Shown in pieces: positions 35,281 to 43,884 of a stretch of 64,000 nt of DNA. The translations under genes and the position numbers were made by a program. The first letter of the stretch is position 1, and each line of letters opens with the position of its first letter. A model generated the notes under the pieces. It was not told where the DNA came from. It saw only the letters and a list, made by a program, of their open reading frames with translations, and made no database searches. Source of the DNA: Cyclobacteriaceae bacterium (GTDB taxonomy: Bacteria > Bacteroidota > Bacteroidia > Cytophagales > Cyclobacteriaceae); the NCBI GenBank assembly GCA_013141055.1, contig JABFRS010000001.1:1798001-1862000 (forward strand), given 5' to 3'.

Positions 35281-36579
35281 ATGTCATCTATTCTCAAAAA
35301 ATCTACCACCCCTCTCTTTCCTCAGGATCAGCTGTATTCATTACGGTCGCTCAATACACCGATGGCCGGAAAAATTCTGGCCCGATGGCTTTTGGGAATG
35401 GGGCTAGTTTTTATTCTGATTCTTTTTCTTCCCTGGCAACAGAACATTCACGGAACAGGCCAGGTCACAGCACTTTCACCGAGCAATCGTCCCCAAACCA
35501 TACAAACCATTATTGCAGGAAGAATTCAGGATTGGAAAGTGCAGGAGGGTCAATTCGTAGAGAAAGGAGACACCATCGCCATCATCAGTGAAGTCAAGGA
35601 AAAATACTTTGATCCGAAAATGCTGCTGCGACTTCGGGAGATTATTGATTCCAAAGAGAAAGGCCTTGCCTCAAAAGAGCTCAAAGCCAAAGCTCTCAAA
35701 CGTCAGATCAACGCGTTGGAAGATGGAATGAACATAAAAGTGGAACAGTCAAAGGCTAAACTCGAAGCCGAGCGGGTACGATTCAACAATGCAAAGAATC
35801 AATATGAACGCAACAAAAAACTGTTTGAAGCGGGTAACATTCCGCTCACAAAGTTTCAAGATATAGAATACAAATATCAGGGAAGTGAAGCCGATTTCAT
35901 CAGTGCTGAAATTGAAATAGATCGTGTGCAGGCGGATGCTCTTGATAAGATTAATAAAGCTGAATCCGATCTTAATAATACAATGGCGGAGCAGTTTGAA
36001 ACTCAGGCCGATCTTTCAAAGCTCCAGAATGAATATGTCAATATGGAAATAAGGAGTCAGCAATATTTCATACTGGCCCCGCAGGCGGGCCAGGTGGTGA
36101 AGGCAACCAAAGCAGGAATTGGCGAGACTATGAAGGAAGGCGAATCGATATGCTCTATTATGCCTTTATCGACCGATGTCGCGGTAGAAATGTATGTGAA
36201 GGCAATGGATCTTCCGCTGATCAGCCGTGGAAGAAATGTGCGAATTGAATTTGACGGATTCCCGGCGTTACAATTTTCCGGGTGGCCCAGTATCTCGGTG
36301 GGTTCTTTTGGCGGAACAGTGGAAGTAATCGATGTGGTGAATACTCATCCCGGAGAATTCAGAATACTTGTCGTTCCCGATTCGAGTGATATCTCATGGC
36401 CAAAGCAAATTCGTGTGGGATCGGGTACGAAGAGTTGGGTAATGCTGGACAGTGTTCCTGTGTGGTATGAGCTATGGAGACAATTGAACGGATTTCCTGC
36501 AAGTCTTTACGCTGAACCGTCCAGCGATAAGCCTGGTTCAAAAAAAGCAAAGAAGGATACTGAAGCATCGGCGGTATGA
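35281..36579 (+). CDS. HlyD-family membrane fusion protein
   Basis: 432 residues. One membrane helix at about 33-51, biotinyl-lipoyl-like domain halves around IAGRIQDWKVQEGQFVEKGD and YFILAPQAGQVVKATKAG, and a long helical hairpin between (about 120-255; LKAKALKRQINALEDG, then RVRFNNAKNQYERNKKLFEAG). The C-terminus is a Lys-rich tail. Starts nine bases after the ABC gene and overlaps the TolC gene by four bases. It links the ABC exporter to the outer membrane channel. Confidence 0.92.
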   Translation: MSSILKKSTTPLFPQDQLYSLRSLNTPMAGKILARWLLGMGLVFILILFLPWQQNIHGTGQVTALSPSNRPQTIQTIIAGRIQDWKVQEGQFVEKGDTIAIISEVKEKYFDPKMLLRLREIIDSKEKGLASKELKAKALKRQINALEDGMNIKVEQSKAKLEAERVRFNNAKNQYERNKKLFEAGNIPLTKFQDIEYKYQGSEADFISAEIEIDRVQADALDKINKAESDLNNTMAEQFETQADLSKLQNEYVNMEIRSQQYFILAPQAGQVVKATKAGIGETMKEGESICSIMPLSTDVAVEMYVKAMDLPLISRGRNVRIEFDGFPALQFSGWPSISVGSFGGTVEVIDVVNTHPGEFRILVVPDSSDISWPKQIRVGSGTKSWVMLDSVPVWYELWRQLNGFPASLYAEPSSDKPGSKKAKKDTEASAV

Positions 36580-38033
36580 GGATAATTTTTATACTCTTTC
36601 TCAGCTTTTACTTTACCATGGCAAAGGCTCAAACCAGAAGCTCGCTTGACTCAGTTTTTGTTTTGCCTGATACCGTGGTCGCTTTCACCATTGAATCACT
36701 TTACACCACGATTCTGGAATCTCATCCGATCGTGAAACAGACTCGGCTACTGAGCGAAGTAGCAAAACAGGAAATCAGGTTGGCGCGCGGTTCGTTTGAC
36801 CCGAAAATTGAAACCCGGCTGAGTACTAAAGAACTTAATAATAAAGAATACTACAACAAATGGATTGCAGCGTTTACCGTTCCTACCTGGCTGCCATTGG
36901 ATCCAAAGGTTGGGATAGAACAAAACAGCGGTCTTTTTATTGATCCTGAGAATACCGTACCAGCAGCAGATAACAATCAGCAGATTTTTACGGGAATTTC
37001 CCTTCCTGTTGGAAAAGGCTTGTTGATTGATGACCGGAGGGCAGCATTGCTTCAGGCAAAGCTCTTCACGAAGATGGCGGAAGCCGAACAGATAAAACTG
37101 ATTAATAAAATATTACTGGAAGCGGCCAAAGATTACTGGCAGTGGTATTACCATTATTATAATTATCGTTTGTTATCGCAAAATGCGACGATAGCCAAGG
37201 AGATTTTTAGTCGTGTAAAATTGAATGCTACCTTCGGCGAAGCGTCTGGGGTAGATACCGTCCAGGCAAAAATAACGCTTCAACAGCGACTCGTGGAACA
37301 GCAGGAATCATACCTCGAGTTTACGCTTGCCGGAATCAGGATTTCGAATTATTTATGGGACGCCTCGGGTGGCCCGTTAAGTCTGTCATCGAAGGCGGCA
37401 CCGGTGCTTGAAAGGAACGATGGTACTTTACTGGAACTTCAAACACTGAGTGAGCTTACCTTGCTCGCGAAAGAGAATCATCCGGAATTGATAAAGCTGG
37501 GCGTTAAGCTCGACCAGCTTGAGATCGATCGAAAGCTCGCCGCAGAGTATCTTAAGCCACGACTTGATTTGAGTTACACGTTTTTGAATCAACCCATCCG
37601 TCCGACAGGAGAATTTCAGCCATTCACTCTTGGTGACAACTATAAATTTGGACTCGATTTTTCAATGCCCATTCTAATCAGGAAGGAACGTGCAAAACTT
37701 GCACAAACCAGGATTAAAATCAAAAGCACAGACTATGAACTTACACAAACACAACGGGAGATTATCAATCAGGTTAATTCAGTTTATAACCAGATTATCA
37801 CTACCAATAAAATCATTGATCAGCAAAACGCCATGGCACATAACTATGAGCGACTCTTGCAGGCCGAACTTCTCAATCTCGAAAATGGAGAAAGTGATCT
37901 TTTTAAGATTAACGTTCAGCAGGAAAAACTAATTCAATCACAGTCTAAGCTTCTGAAATTAAAAGCGGAGTATGAAAAATTAAAGGCTACTCTCTACTGG
38001 GCAGCCGGAATAAGGAATTTAAAGACAGAGTAA
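36576..38033 (+). CDS. TolC-family outer membrane efflux protein
   Basis: 485 residues with a signal peptide (about 1-18, ending AKAQ). Repeated helical-barrel segments (IKLINKILLEAAKDYWQWYY, then YERLLQAELLNLENGESDLF, then SQSKLLKLKAEYEKLKATLY), typical of OEP-family trimers. Start overlaps the HlyD stop (ATGA). Last gene of the TetR-ABC-HlyD-TolC operon. Family members form the outer membrane exit duct. Confidence 0.92.
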   Translation: MRIIFILFLSFYFTMAKAQTRSSLDSVFVLPDTVVAFTIESLYTTILESHPIVKQTRLLSEVAKQEIRLARGSFDPKIETRLSTKELNNKEYYNKWIAAFTVPTWLPLDPKVGIEQNSGLFIDPENTVPAADNNQQIFTGISLPVGKGLLIDDRRAALLQAKLFTKMAEAEQIKLINKILLEAAKDYWQWYYHYYNYRLLSQNATIAKEIFSRVKLNATFGEASGVDTVQAKITLQQRLVEQQESYLEFTLAGIRISNYLWDASGGPLSLSSKAAPVLERNDGTLLELQTLSELTLLAKENHPELIKLGVKLDQLEIDRKLAAEYLKPRLDLSYTFLNQPIRPTGEFQPFTLGDNYKFGLDFSMPILIRKERAKLAQTRIKIKSTDYELTQTQREIINQVNSVYNQIITTNKIIDQQNAMAHNYERLLQAELLNLENGESDLFKINVQQEKLIQSQSKLLKLKAEYEKLKATLYWAAGIRNLKTE

Positions 38034-38036
38034 ATC

Positions 38037-38301
38037 TTAATAAACGAGATAATATTGATCTCGGGACGGACGATCGCAAAGGGCTTCTCTGTTTATTGAA
38101 AGTAATTTGCTTATGGCCTCTTTTAACATTTCGAAATTGGAAGGTTTGGAAATGTAGTAATTTGCGCCCAATGAATAGATCGTATCAATCGCATTTTGAT
38201 TCTTGGAAGTCGAAAATATTACCATTGGGATAGAAAAAGTACGACAGACAAAAAACCCTCGGTTTTCAAACTTAGTATAGCCTAAATGATAAACGCGAGC
38301 T
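38037..38301 (-). pseudogene. C-terminal fragment of a response-regulator receiver domain
   Basis: The minus-strand frame ending at 38037 contains the second half of a receiver domain: IPMVIFSTSKNQNAIDTIYS with the switch Ser/Thr, then LGANYYISKPSNFEMLKEAI with the conserved Lys. The first half with the phospho-acceptor Asp is missing. Upstream of about 38302 the sequence changes to a fragment of a different gene, so the N-terminus was lost at that junction. Four bases from the TolC stop, convergent. Confidence 0.7.
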
Positions 38302-38552
38302 TGGTAATAAGCATACCAATGGTAAGTGCCCAATCCAACACCGATGGTTTTTGCCTCTCATACAATTTTTGATATAAAGTATCCGATACCCTGTGACTAC
38401 CTGGTAAAACCAAAAAAAGCTATGAAATAAATACTAAATAACTTAGCGAAGGATCCATGCATTCAACCCCAAAAAACAAGTTGCAGCCATGCTCCAGAAA
38501 AATATTTTTCCGAAGAGTCGGTGATTCACATACCCTTTTGCAGTCATCGCCA
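38302..38552 (-). pseudogene. internal fragment duplicated from the DUF2306-type gene at 46190
   Basis: This stretch aligns base by base with 46552-46811, in the same orientation: for example both have GCATACCAATGGTAAGTGCC and CATGCTCCAGAAAAATATTT. It corresponds to roughly codons 27-113 of the 233-codon gene and has several indels, so it cannot be translated through. It is a decayed partial duplicate or a remnant of a paralogue. Confidence 0.85.
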
Positions 38553-38645
38553 ATGTGGAAAAAAATTGCTACTTCACTAATAGCCTCTGAGCTATCATGA
38601 TTTCCATAAAACTATTTCGGGAAGATCACCAAATATTATAAAATT

Positions 38646-39563
38646 ATGGCACGATTATTTGTTCTCATTCTAACTCTAGTCCTTTTCACATGCAGCGAGA
38701 GTACTGATCCAAGTACAGAAAATATTTCATTTCAGGTTCAACCAGTTCAAGTCGATGCGAAATATGGCGCAAGCGAACAGGCTCATTACATTGTAAGAAA
38801 TAATGTAACTCACATAAATAAGTTGCTGCTGTTTATTGGCGGCAGTTTCAGTGTGCCTAAAAATTATGAATTAATTTGCCAAAGCGCTGCATCTATCGGC
38901 CTAGATGTGATTAGTTTATCTTATCCTAACAGCGTGGCTACTGCTCCGTTAGGAACAAGTTCTGATCGCTTCATTTTTGATAATTACAGGGATGAACTGT
39001 GCTTCGGAAATTCGGTCAGCGATGAAGTATCAGTAGATGTCTTCAATTGCATAACAACCCGAGCAACGAAATTAGTTTTATACTTAAAAAATCTGTATCC
39101 AGAACAGAATTGGGGACAATATATAACCAGTTCAAATACCTTGCAGTGGGACAAAATAATTCTTTCGGGACATTCCCAAGGGTCGGGCCATGCTTGCTAT
39201 ATAGGAAAGAAGATACTAGTCAATAGGGTATTAATGTTCTCTGGTCCTAATGACTATAGCACATATTATGGCACTGCTGCAAATTGGTTGACGGTAAGTG
39301 GGCACACCCCTTTAACAAGACATTTTTCGTTGCTTCACGTCAAAGACGAAATTGTTCCTTTTAATAATCAGGTCGCAAATTTGAAAGGTTTGGGGTTACT
39401 TTCGCCTGACCAAAACCCAATCGTAGTGGATGATTTGATGCCACCATATTTTGGCTCACACTCTCTTTCTCTATCCATTTCTGCGCTTTCGTTTCATAGT
39501 TCCACCATCGGAGGCAATTCAAGATTGCCAAACGTATGGACCTATATGCTAACTACTGAATAA
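38646..39563 (+). CDS. lipoprotein with alpha/beta hydrolase-like fold
   Basis: 305 residues. Lipobox LFTC with C16. Nucleophile elbow GHSQGSGHA at about 175, preceded by WDKIILS, as in alpha/beta hydrolases; a later LLHVKDEIVPF holds a candidate catalytic Asp and SFHSS a candidate His. Residues 60-70 (LLLFIGGSF) form the oxyanion strand. Likely an outer-membrane-anchored esterase or related enzyme; substrate unknown. No operon partner; the flanks are gene fragments. Confidence 0.75.
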   Translation: MARLFVLILTLVLFTCSESTDPSTENISFQVQPVQVDAKYGASEQAHYIVRNNVTHINKLLLFIGGSFSVPKNYELICQSAASIGLDVISLSYPNSVATAPLGTSSDRFIFDNYRDELCFGNSVSDEVSVDVFNCITTRATKLVLYLKNLYPEQNWGQYITSSNTLQWDKIILSGHSQGSGHACYIGKKILVNRVLMFSGPNDYSTYYGTAANWLTVSGHTPLTRHFSLLHVKDEIVPFNNQVANLKGLGLLSPDQNPIVVDDLMPPYFGSHSLSLSISALSFHSSTIGGNSRLPNVWTYMLTTE

Positions 39564-40292
39564 AGAAATTGAATGTAACTCCAATTGCTCTAACGGTTTA
39601 GCATTAAGGTAGATCAGTCTAATCAAAATAAAGTTTTGCCGAGTTGGAGACTAACACTGATTTGTTAATATGCTGTTTTGGCGTTGGATTCCAAAAGTAT
39701 AAAGATACCTTGGAGACTAACCCTCTTTAGCAAAAAAGCTAAGGATGCTGAATGATCTTTCAAAACGGTAAGGAAATTGGAAGAAGAGAGCCCGTAAACT
39801 TGCCCGAAAAACGAAGAATTTAAAACTCGGAATTTTTAATTTTAAGGGATATGAAAAAAAGCAGATTTACCGAGACACAGTTTGCGTAAAATGCAGACTT
39901 GGTAGCCAAAAGAATTCCAGGTGGTAAGTAGGCTATCAAATTTTCCTTTTGCAATAGCGGAAGGCTAGAGTGAAGTTATAACGGTGTAACGAATTCCCTT
40001 TTAATTGGATCATACGTTGGAGATGCCCTGTGCTTAAGAGACAAGGCACTATTAACGAATAATATCGTGATACCCGGATGCAGTCGAATTTTCCTCACAC
40101 ACAAATTAATTGTTCTAACATCATTACTTTGCCGAATCTCAGGAACGCTTGAGCAAGAATCAATGCCGAGATAAAATGACTGAAAAATGCTAGAAACAAT
40201 AACAAAATGTTCCTTGTTATCACGCGCAGGACAAGTCGAGCCAAGCTTTTCGAGCAATTAGTTGTTATCTTGTTCAGAACATAAAATAAAAA
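39564..40292. other. gene-free interval with IS3 remnant and short direct repeat
   Basis: Contains the start of an IS3-type transposase gene (39851) and a direct repeat TTGGAGACTAAC at 39644 and 39710. A minus-strand frame at 39976-40257 (93 codons) has no recognisable family and no clear signals; I regard it as doubtful. The last 30 bases carry the upstream region of the barrel-protein operon. Confidence 0.5.
39851..39889 (+). mobile_element. remnant of IS3-family transposase orfA
   Basis: The frame from the ATG at 39851 reads MKKSRFTETQFA and then stops. MKKSRFTETQ is the usual N-terminus of IS3-family OrfA in this phylum. Nothing of the helix-turn-helix or of OrfB follows, so only the first dozen codons remain. 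Confidence 0.65.
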
Positions 40293-40964
40293 ATGAGAGT
40301 TTTAATTACTTATTTCTTTTGCATTTTCTCATTGTCAGTTTTAGCGCAGAATTCTAAGACAACCAACTATAGCGATTTCACAGGTGCTATTGGAAGCAGT
40401 CAAGGAACCGTCTCAGTTGATTATTTCCACCTTTGGAAATTCGGCAGATCGGGGAAAGTTGAAGTAGGACTGGGAGGTCGTTTCACAAGCTATTTTGGAA
40501 CTTCACAATACTACTCTTCCGCTCCAGCTGACCTTGCTGGAGATAAAAGAAAGTCTGACTCTATTTTGGTGCAAGCACCTCAGGTAAATGCTTTAAATAT
40601 TGCAATCAACCTGGGATATAGGATTTTGCCAAAGTTTGGTGTAGGATTCAGCATTGATGCGTTGGGATTTTCGTTGGGTGGCAGCCAATCGGGTTCTTAT
40701 GTTAATGGGAATCAAGGACAGGCTGTTTCTGCTAAGCCAACATCGTTCAATGTTTTATTGGTGGGTGATAATGACCGCGGAACCCTAAACTCCGAATTTT
40801 ACATGCGCTACTTCATTAAAGAAAAATTTGCCATCAAACTGGCGTATCAATATTTATTTACAGAATACACCACAGAAAATAAGGTGCAGCAGCTACCAGA
40901 GGCCAACGACCGGTTTCGCAACAAGTCAAGTTTGTTCAGCCTGGGTATAACTAAACAATTTTAA
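40293..40964 (+). CDS. outer membrane beta-barrel protein, function unknown
   Basis: 223 residues with a signal peptide (about 1-18, ending VLAQ). Alternating aromatic/hydrophobic strands (SVDYFHLWKFGRSGKVEVGL, then FGVGFSIDALGFSLGG, then YMRYFIKEKFAIKLAYQYLF) and a C-terminal Phe (SLGITKQF) indicate an eight- to ten-strand barrel. First gene of an apparent four-gene unit; the DM13 gene starts four bases after its stop. Confidence 0.75.
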   Translation: MRVLITYFFCIFSLSVLAQNSKTTNYSDFTGAIGSSQGTVSVDYFHLWKFGRSGKVEVGLGGRFTSYFGTSQYYSSAPADLAGDKRKSDSILVQAPQVNALNIAINLGYRILPKFGVGFSIDALGFSLGGSQSGSYVNGNQGQAVSAKPTSFNVLLVGDNDRGTLNSEFYMRYFIKEKFAIKLAYQYLFTEYTTENKVQQLPEANDRFRNKSSLFSLGITKQF

Positions 40965-40968
40965 GTCT

Positions 40969-41388
40969 ATGAAAAAGCTAATGATACTTTTAATGTTGGG
41001 ATTGTTGACGGGGTGTAAACCTGAGGATACAACGCCCACCATGACTGCAAGTGACGTCTTTGATGAAACGACGGCAACTTTAATTCGTGAAGGAGCGTGG
41101 ATGGGAAGTGGAAGCTATGTTGTGAGCGGAGTAGCGCAGATCTATGCTCAAAATGGAAAAAATATTTTATTACTCAATAATTTCTCAAGTAACAACGGAC
41201 CTGACTTGCGAGTTTATTTAAGCACTACTACGAACGCCTCTTCCTTTGTAAATTTGGGGAAATTGAAGTCAACCAGTGGTAAGCAAACATATGCGATACC
41301 AGACGGGACGGATATTGATCAATTCAAATTTACGCTTATCTGGTGCCAGCAATTTTCAGTTCTCTTCGGTAAAGCTGAAATACAGTAA
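40969..41388 (+). CDS. DM13-domain lipoprotein
   Basis: 139 residues. Lipobox LLTGC with C16. Residues about 40-137 are a DM13 domain: GSGSYVVSGVAQIY, NNGPDLRVYLSTT, then FTLIWCQQFSVLFGKAEIQ with the conserved IWC. DM13 is a predicted redox domain with a conserved Cys. One base separates its stop from the YceI-like start. Placed between a barrel protein and YceI in one operon, it may act in envelope redox or quinone-related chemistry (inference). Confidence 0.85.
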   Translation: MKKLMILLMLGLLTGCKPEDTTPTMTASDVFDETTATLIREGAWMGSGSYVVSGVAQIYAQNGKNILLLNNFSSNNGPDLRVYLSTTTNASSFVNLGKLKSTSGKQTYAIPDGTDIDQFKFTLIWCQQFSVLFGKAEIQ

Positions 41389-41389
41389 G

Positions 41390-41926
41390 ATGAATTTCAT
41401 TTTAGTTTTTATTCTACTGGGTCTATATTCAGATACATCTGCGCAGACGTATCTCCCTATTGATGCTACCTCAGAGGTTAGTTTTAAAATTAAAAACTTT
41501 GGCTCGACGGTCGACGGAACTTTTAAAGGTCTTAATGGCACTATTGATTTTGACCCCGCGAATCTTTCAAATGCGAAGTTTGATGTTGCCGTTAATGCAA
41601 CCACTATTGATACCGGGATTAGAATGCGGGACAATCATTTGCGCAAGGCTGATTACTTTGGAGTAGCCGACTTTTCCACGATACGATTTGTTTCCACCGG
41701 AGTTGTTGTCTCACGCAATCCTAATGAACTAATTTTGACGGGTAAGTTGACCATCAAGAAGACCACGAAGGAAATCACATTTCCATTCGGCTATTCAGCG
41801 AGTAATGTTGGCCTGCAATTCAAGGGGCAATTTAAAATTAATCGAAGGGACTTTGGTGTAGGCGGGAACAGTTTCAACCTTTCGGATGAAGTAACTGTAA
41901 TGCTCGATGTCAAGACTTCAAAGTAG
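41390..41926 (+). CDS. YceI-family periplasmic protein
   Basis: 178 residues from the ATG at 41390. Signal peptide about 1-19 (ending TSAQ). YceI lipocalin-like barrel: SEVSFKIKNFGSTVDGTFKG, LRKADYFGVADFSTIRFVST, and GKLTIKKTTKEITFPFGYS. YceI proteins bind polyisoprenoids. An in-frame start 114 bases upstream lies within the DM13 gene and is not used. Third gene of the unit; seven bases before the Omp85-like gene. Confidence 0.9.
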   Translation: MNFILVFILLGLYSDTSAQTYLPIDATSEVSFKIKNFGSTVDGTFKGLNGTIDFDPANLSNAKFDVAVNATTIDTGIRMRDNHLRKADYFGVADFSTIRFVSTGVVVSRNPNELILTGKLTIKKTTKEITFPFGYSASNVGLQFKGQFKINRRDFGVGGNSFNLSDEVTVMLDVKTSK

Positions 41927-41932
41927 TCTTTC

Positions 41933-43186
41933 ATGAACAAACGGTGCATGGCGATGGTATTACAGGCTATTGCCTTTGGAGTTTGCGCTGACTTATCAGC
42001 ACAACAAGTAATAGCCTCTGTTGAGTTTGAAGGACTGACAAAAACGAAAGATTCATTTCTAAGGAAATACCTTACCGTAACAGCGGGCCAGAAGTATGAC
42101 TCAGTTCAACTTTCTGCTGACAGGCAGCGGCTACTGAACCTTGGCATTCTTGCTACAGTCGGAACAAGGATACAAACGAAAGATATCGGTGTAAAAATTG
42201 TGTTCGCTTGTAGCGAGATGATCAGCACCCTGCCTGTGCTGGCGTTGGGTAAAACGGATGATAATTTCTGGGTTAAGACTGGCGTTCAAAGCCTGAATTT
42301 TAGTGGTCGTGGAGATAAATTTTTTGCGGTCTATCAATACTATGATAGGCATTCTTTCTATATTCAGTATGCCACGGATCGGATTGGCAAATCACACTGG
42401 GGTACTACCGCGTCTTTGACTAAGTGGGCAACCATTGAACCCCTGAATTCCGAAATAGGGGTATTGAATTATGACTATACAAACCATACCGCTTACGCCA
42501 GTGCCGTGTGGTTTTTAACTTTTCGCGAAACGATTGATTTGGGTGCTGGTATTTTTAATGAGCGATTTGAAGCGCAACAGCCACAAGAAAATGAATTTGG
42601 AAAAATCGTTCAGGGAAACAAGGTGCTTTCCAAACTCATTTTCAAAAGTAACCATCTTAACTACGAAACCTTCTACCTACGCGGAACTTACAATCAGCTC
42701 AATGTTGAAATTATTCATTCGCTCGATAAAGCGGAAAATTTTGTAACAGTGTTTAACGACTTCAGGTTTTTTAGACAAATGGGGAGGCGTTTTAATTGGG
42801 CTAGTCGTATTCGTTCGGGCATTGCTACAAATGAGGATAACCCATTTGCCCCTTTTGTACTGGACAGCTACTTGAATATTCGTGGAGTAGGCAACAGGGT
42901 CGACCGCGGCACCGGGTCCATTGTATTCAATACAGAATTACGCTATACCCTTTTTGATAAACGAATACTGGCAGCACAAGGTGTAGGATTTTTAGATTTT
43001 GGCTCGTGGCGTAAACCTGGAGGAAGCTTTAAAGATTTTACTGAAAGTAGGAATATGCGTGCCTTTTCGGGTATTGGGTTTCGACTCATCTACAAGCGGG
43101 CTTTTGACACTATGTTTCGTATTGATTATGGATACGATTATAACAAAAATGCAGGATTGGTTATTGGGATAGGGCAATATTTTTAA
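41933..43186 (+). CDS. Omp85/BamA-like outer membrane protein with a single POTRA-like domain
   Basis: 417 residues. Signal peptide about 1-24. Residues about 25-95 resemble one POTRA domain (IASVEFEGLTKTKDSFLRKY, then RLLNLGILATV). The rest is a beta-barrel with a final Phe (GLVIGIGQYF) and a RGVGNRVDRGTGS stretch that may correspond to the barrel-lid loop region. Shorter than BamA (usually about 800) and closer to TamA/patatin-barrel types. Last gene of the barrel-DM13-YceI unit. Confidence 0.75.
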   Translation: MNKRCMAMVLQAIAFGVCADLSAQQVIASVEFEGLTKTKDSFLRKYLTVTAGQKYDSVQLSADRQRLLNLGILATVGTRIQTKDIGVKIVFACSEMISTLPVLALGKTDDNFWVKTGVQSLNFSGRGDKFFAVYQYYDRHSFYIQYATDRIGKSHWGTTASLTKWATIEPLNSEIGVLNYDYTNHTAYASAVWFLTFRETIDLGAGIFNERFEAQQPQENEFGKIVQGNKVLSKLIFKSNHLNYETFYLRGTYNQLNVEIIHSLDKAENFVTVFNDFRFFRQMGRRFNWASRIRSGIATNEDNPFAPFVLDSYLNIRGVGNRVDRGTGSIVFNTELRYTLFDKRILAAQGVGFLDFGSWRKPGGSFKDFTESRNMRAFSGIGFRLIYKRAFDTMFRIDYGYDYNKNAGLVIGIGQYF

Positions 43187-43416
43187 CCATGAAAAAGTTT
43201 CTAAAAAAAAGTTAATACCTGGAGTAATTGACAAGCTTATTCTTAACGGATCACGTGCTTTGAAACTCCTTCGTTGATGTATTACAAAGTCAGGTAATCG
43301 TTTCCACACTCTGGTTGAAACAATGCTGACACCTAAGAATTTGTCGTCAACAAGACATTTTCATTGTATAAGAATGTCATTCGTATGTTACTATCTTTGG
43401 ATAAATGAACCATTAA

Positions 43417-43884
43417 ATGAAACTACTTGCAGTATTTTTTGCCTTAGGTTTTGGTCAGGTTGCTTATTCGCAAGTTGCGGATACATTGAGATATTGCATC
43501 ACCGAGCGAAGCATTGGTGTCGGCGGCTATGATCCTGTTAGTTATTTTCAGGGGAGAAAACCTTTGCCCGGAATTGAAAAATTTAATGCTGTCTTTGAGC
43601 GTGTTACTTATCAATTTTCATCCGAAGCCAATCGAGAGAAGTTTGTTTCTAACCCGACAAAGTATCTTCCTCAGTTCGGGGGCTGGTGTTCCATGACACT
43701 TGCAATGGGAAGAGCAACCACCCCAAAGTATGACAATTTTACAATTATCAAAGGTAAATTGTATTTGTTTGAGCGAACGATCTCTGTTAACGGGCGCGAG
43801 CTATGGCTTATGGACCCAAAGACGAATGAAAAGGTTGCGTCAAATAATTATACCCTTTATAGGGACACTGGTAAGATTAAGTGA
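43417..43884 (+). CDS. YHS-domain periplasmic protein
   Basis: 155 residues with a signal peptide (about 1-18, ending AYSQ). YHS-like region at about 35-95: GVGGYDPVSYFQGRKPLPG, VFERVTYQFSSEANREKFVS, then YLPQFGGWCSMTLAMGR. YHS domains are short and often associated with metal transport or electron-carrier proteins. Its stop overlaps the GTG start of the TAXI-like gene. Confidence 0.85.
   Translation: MKLLAVFFALGFGQVAYSQVADTLRYCITERSIGVGGYDPVSYFQGRKPLPGIEKFNAVFERVTYQFSSEANREKFVSNPTKYLPQFGGWCSMTLAMGRATTPKYDNFTIIKGKLYLFERTISVNGRELWLMDPKTNEKVASNNYTLYRDTGKIK

Noticed and set aside
39976..40257. 93-codon minus-strand frame
   Set aside because: No recognisable motif, no partner and no ribosome-binding or promoter signal; it sits in an IS-scarred gap.
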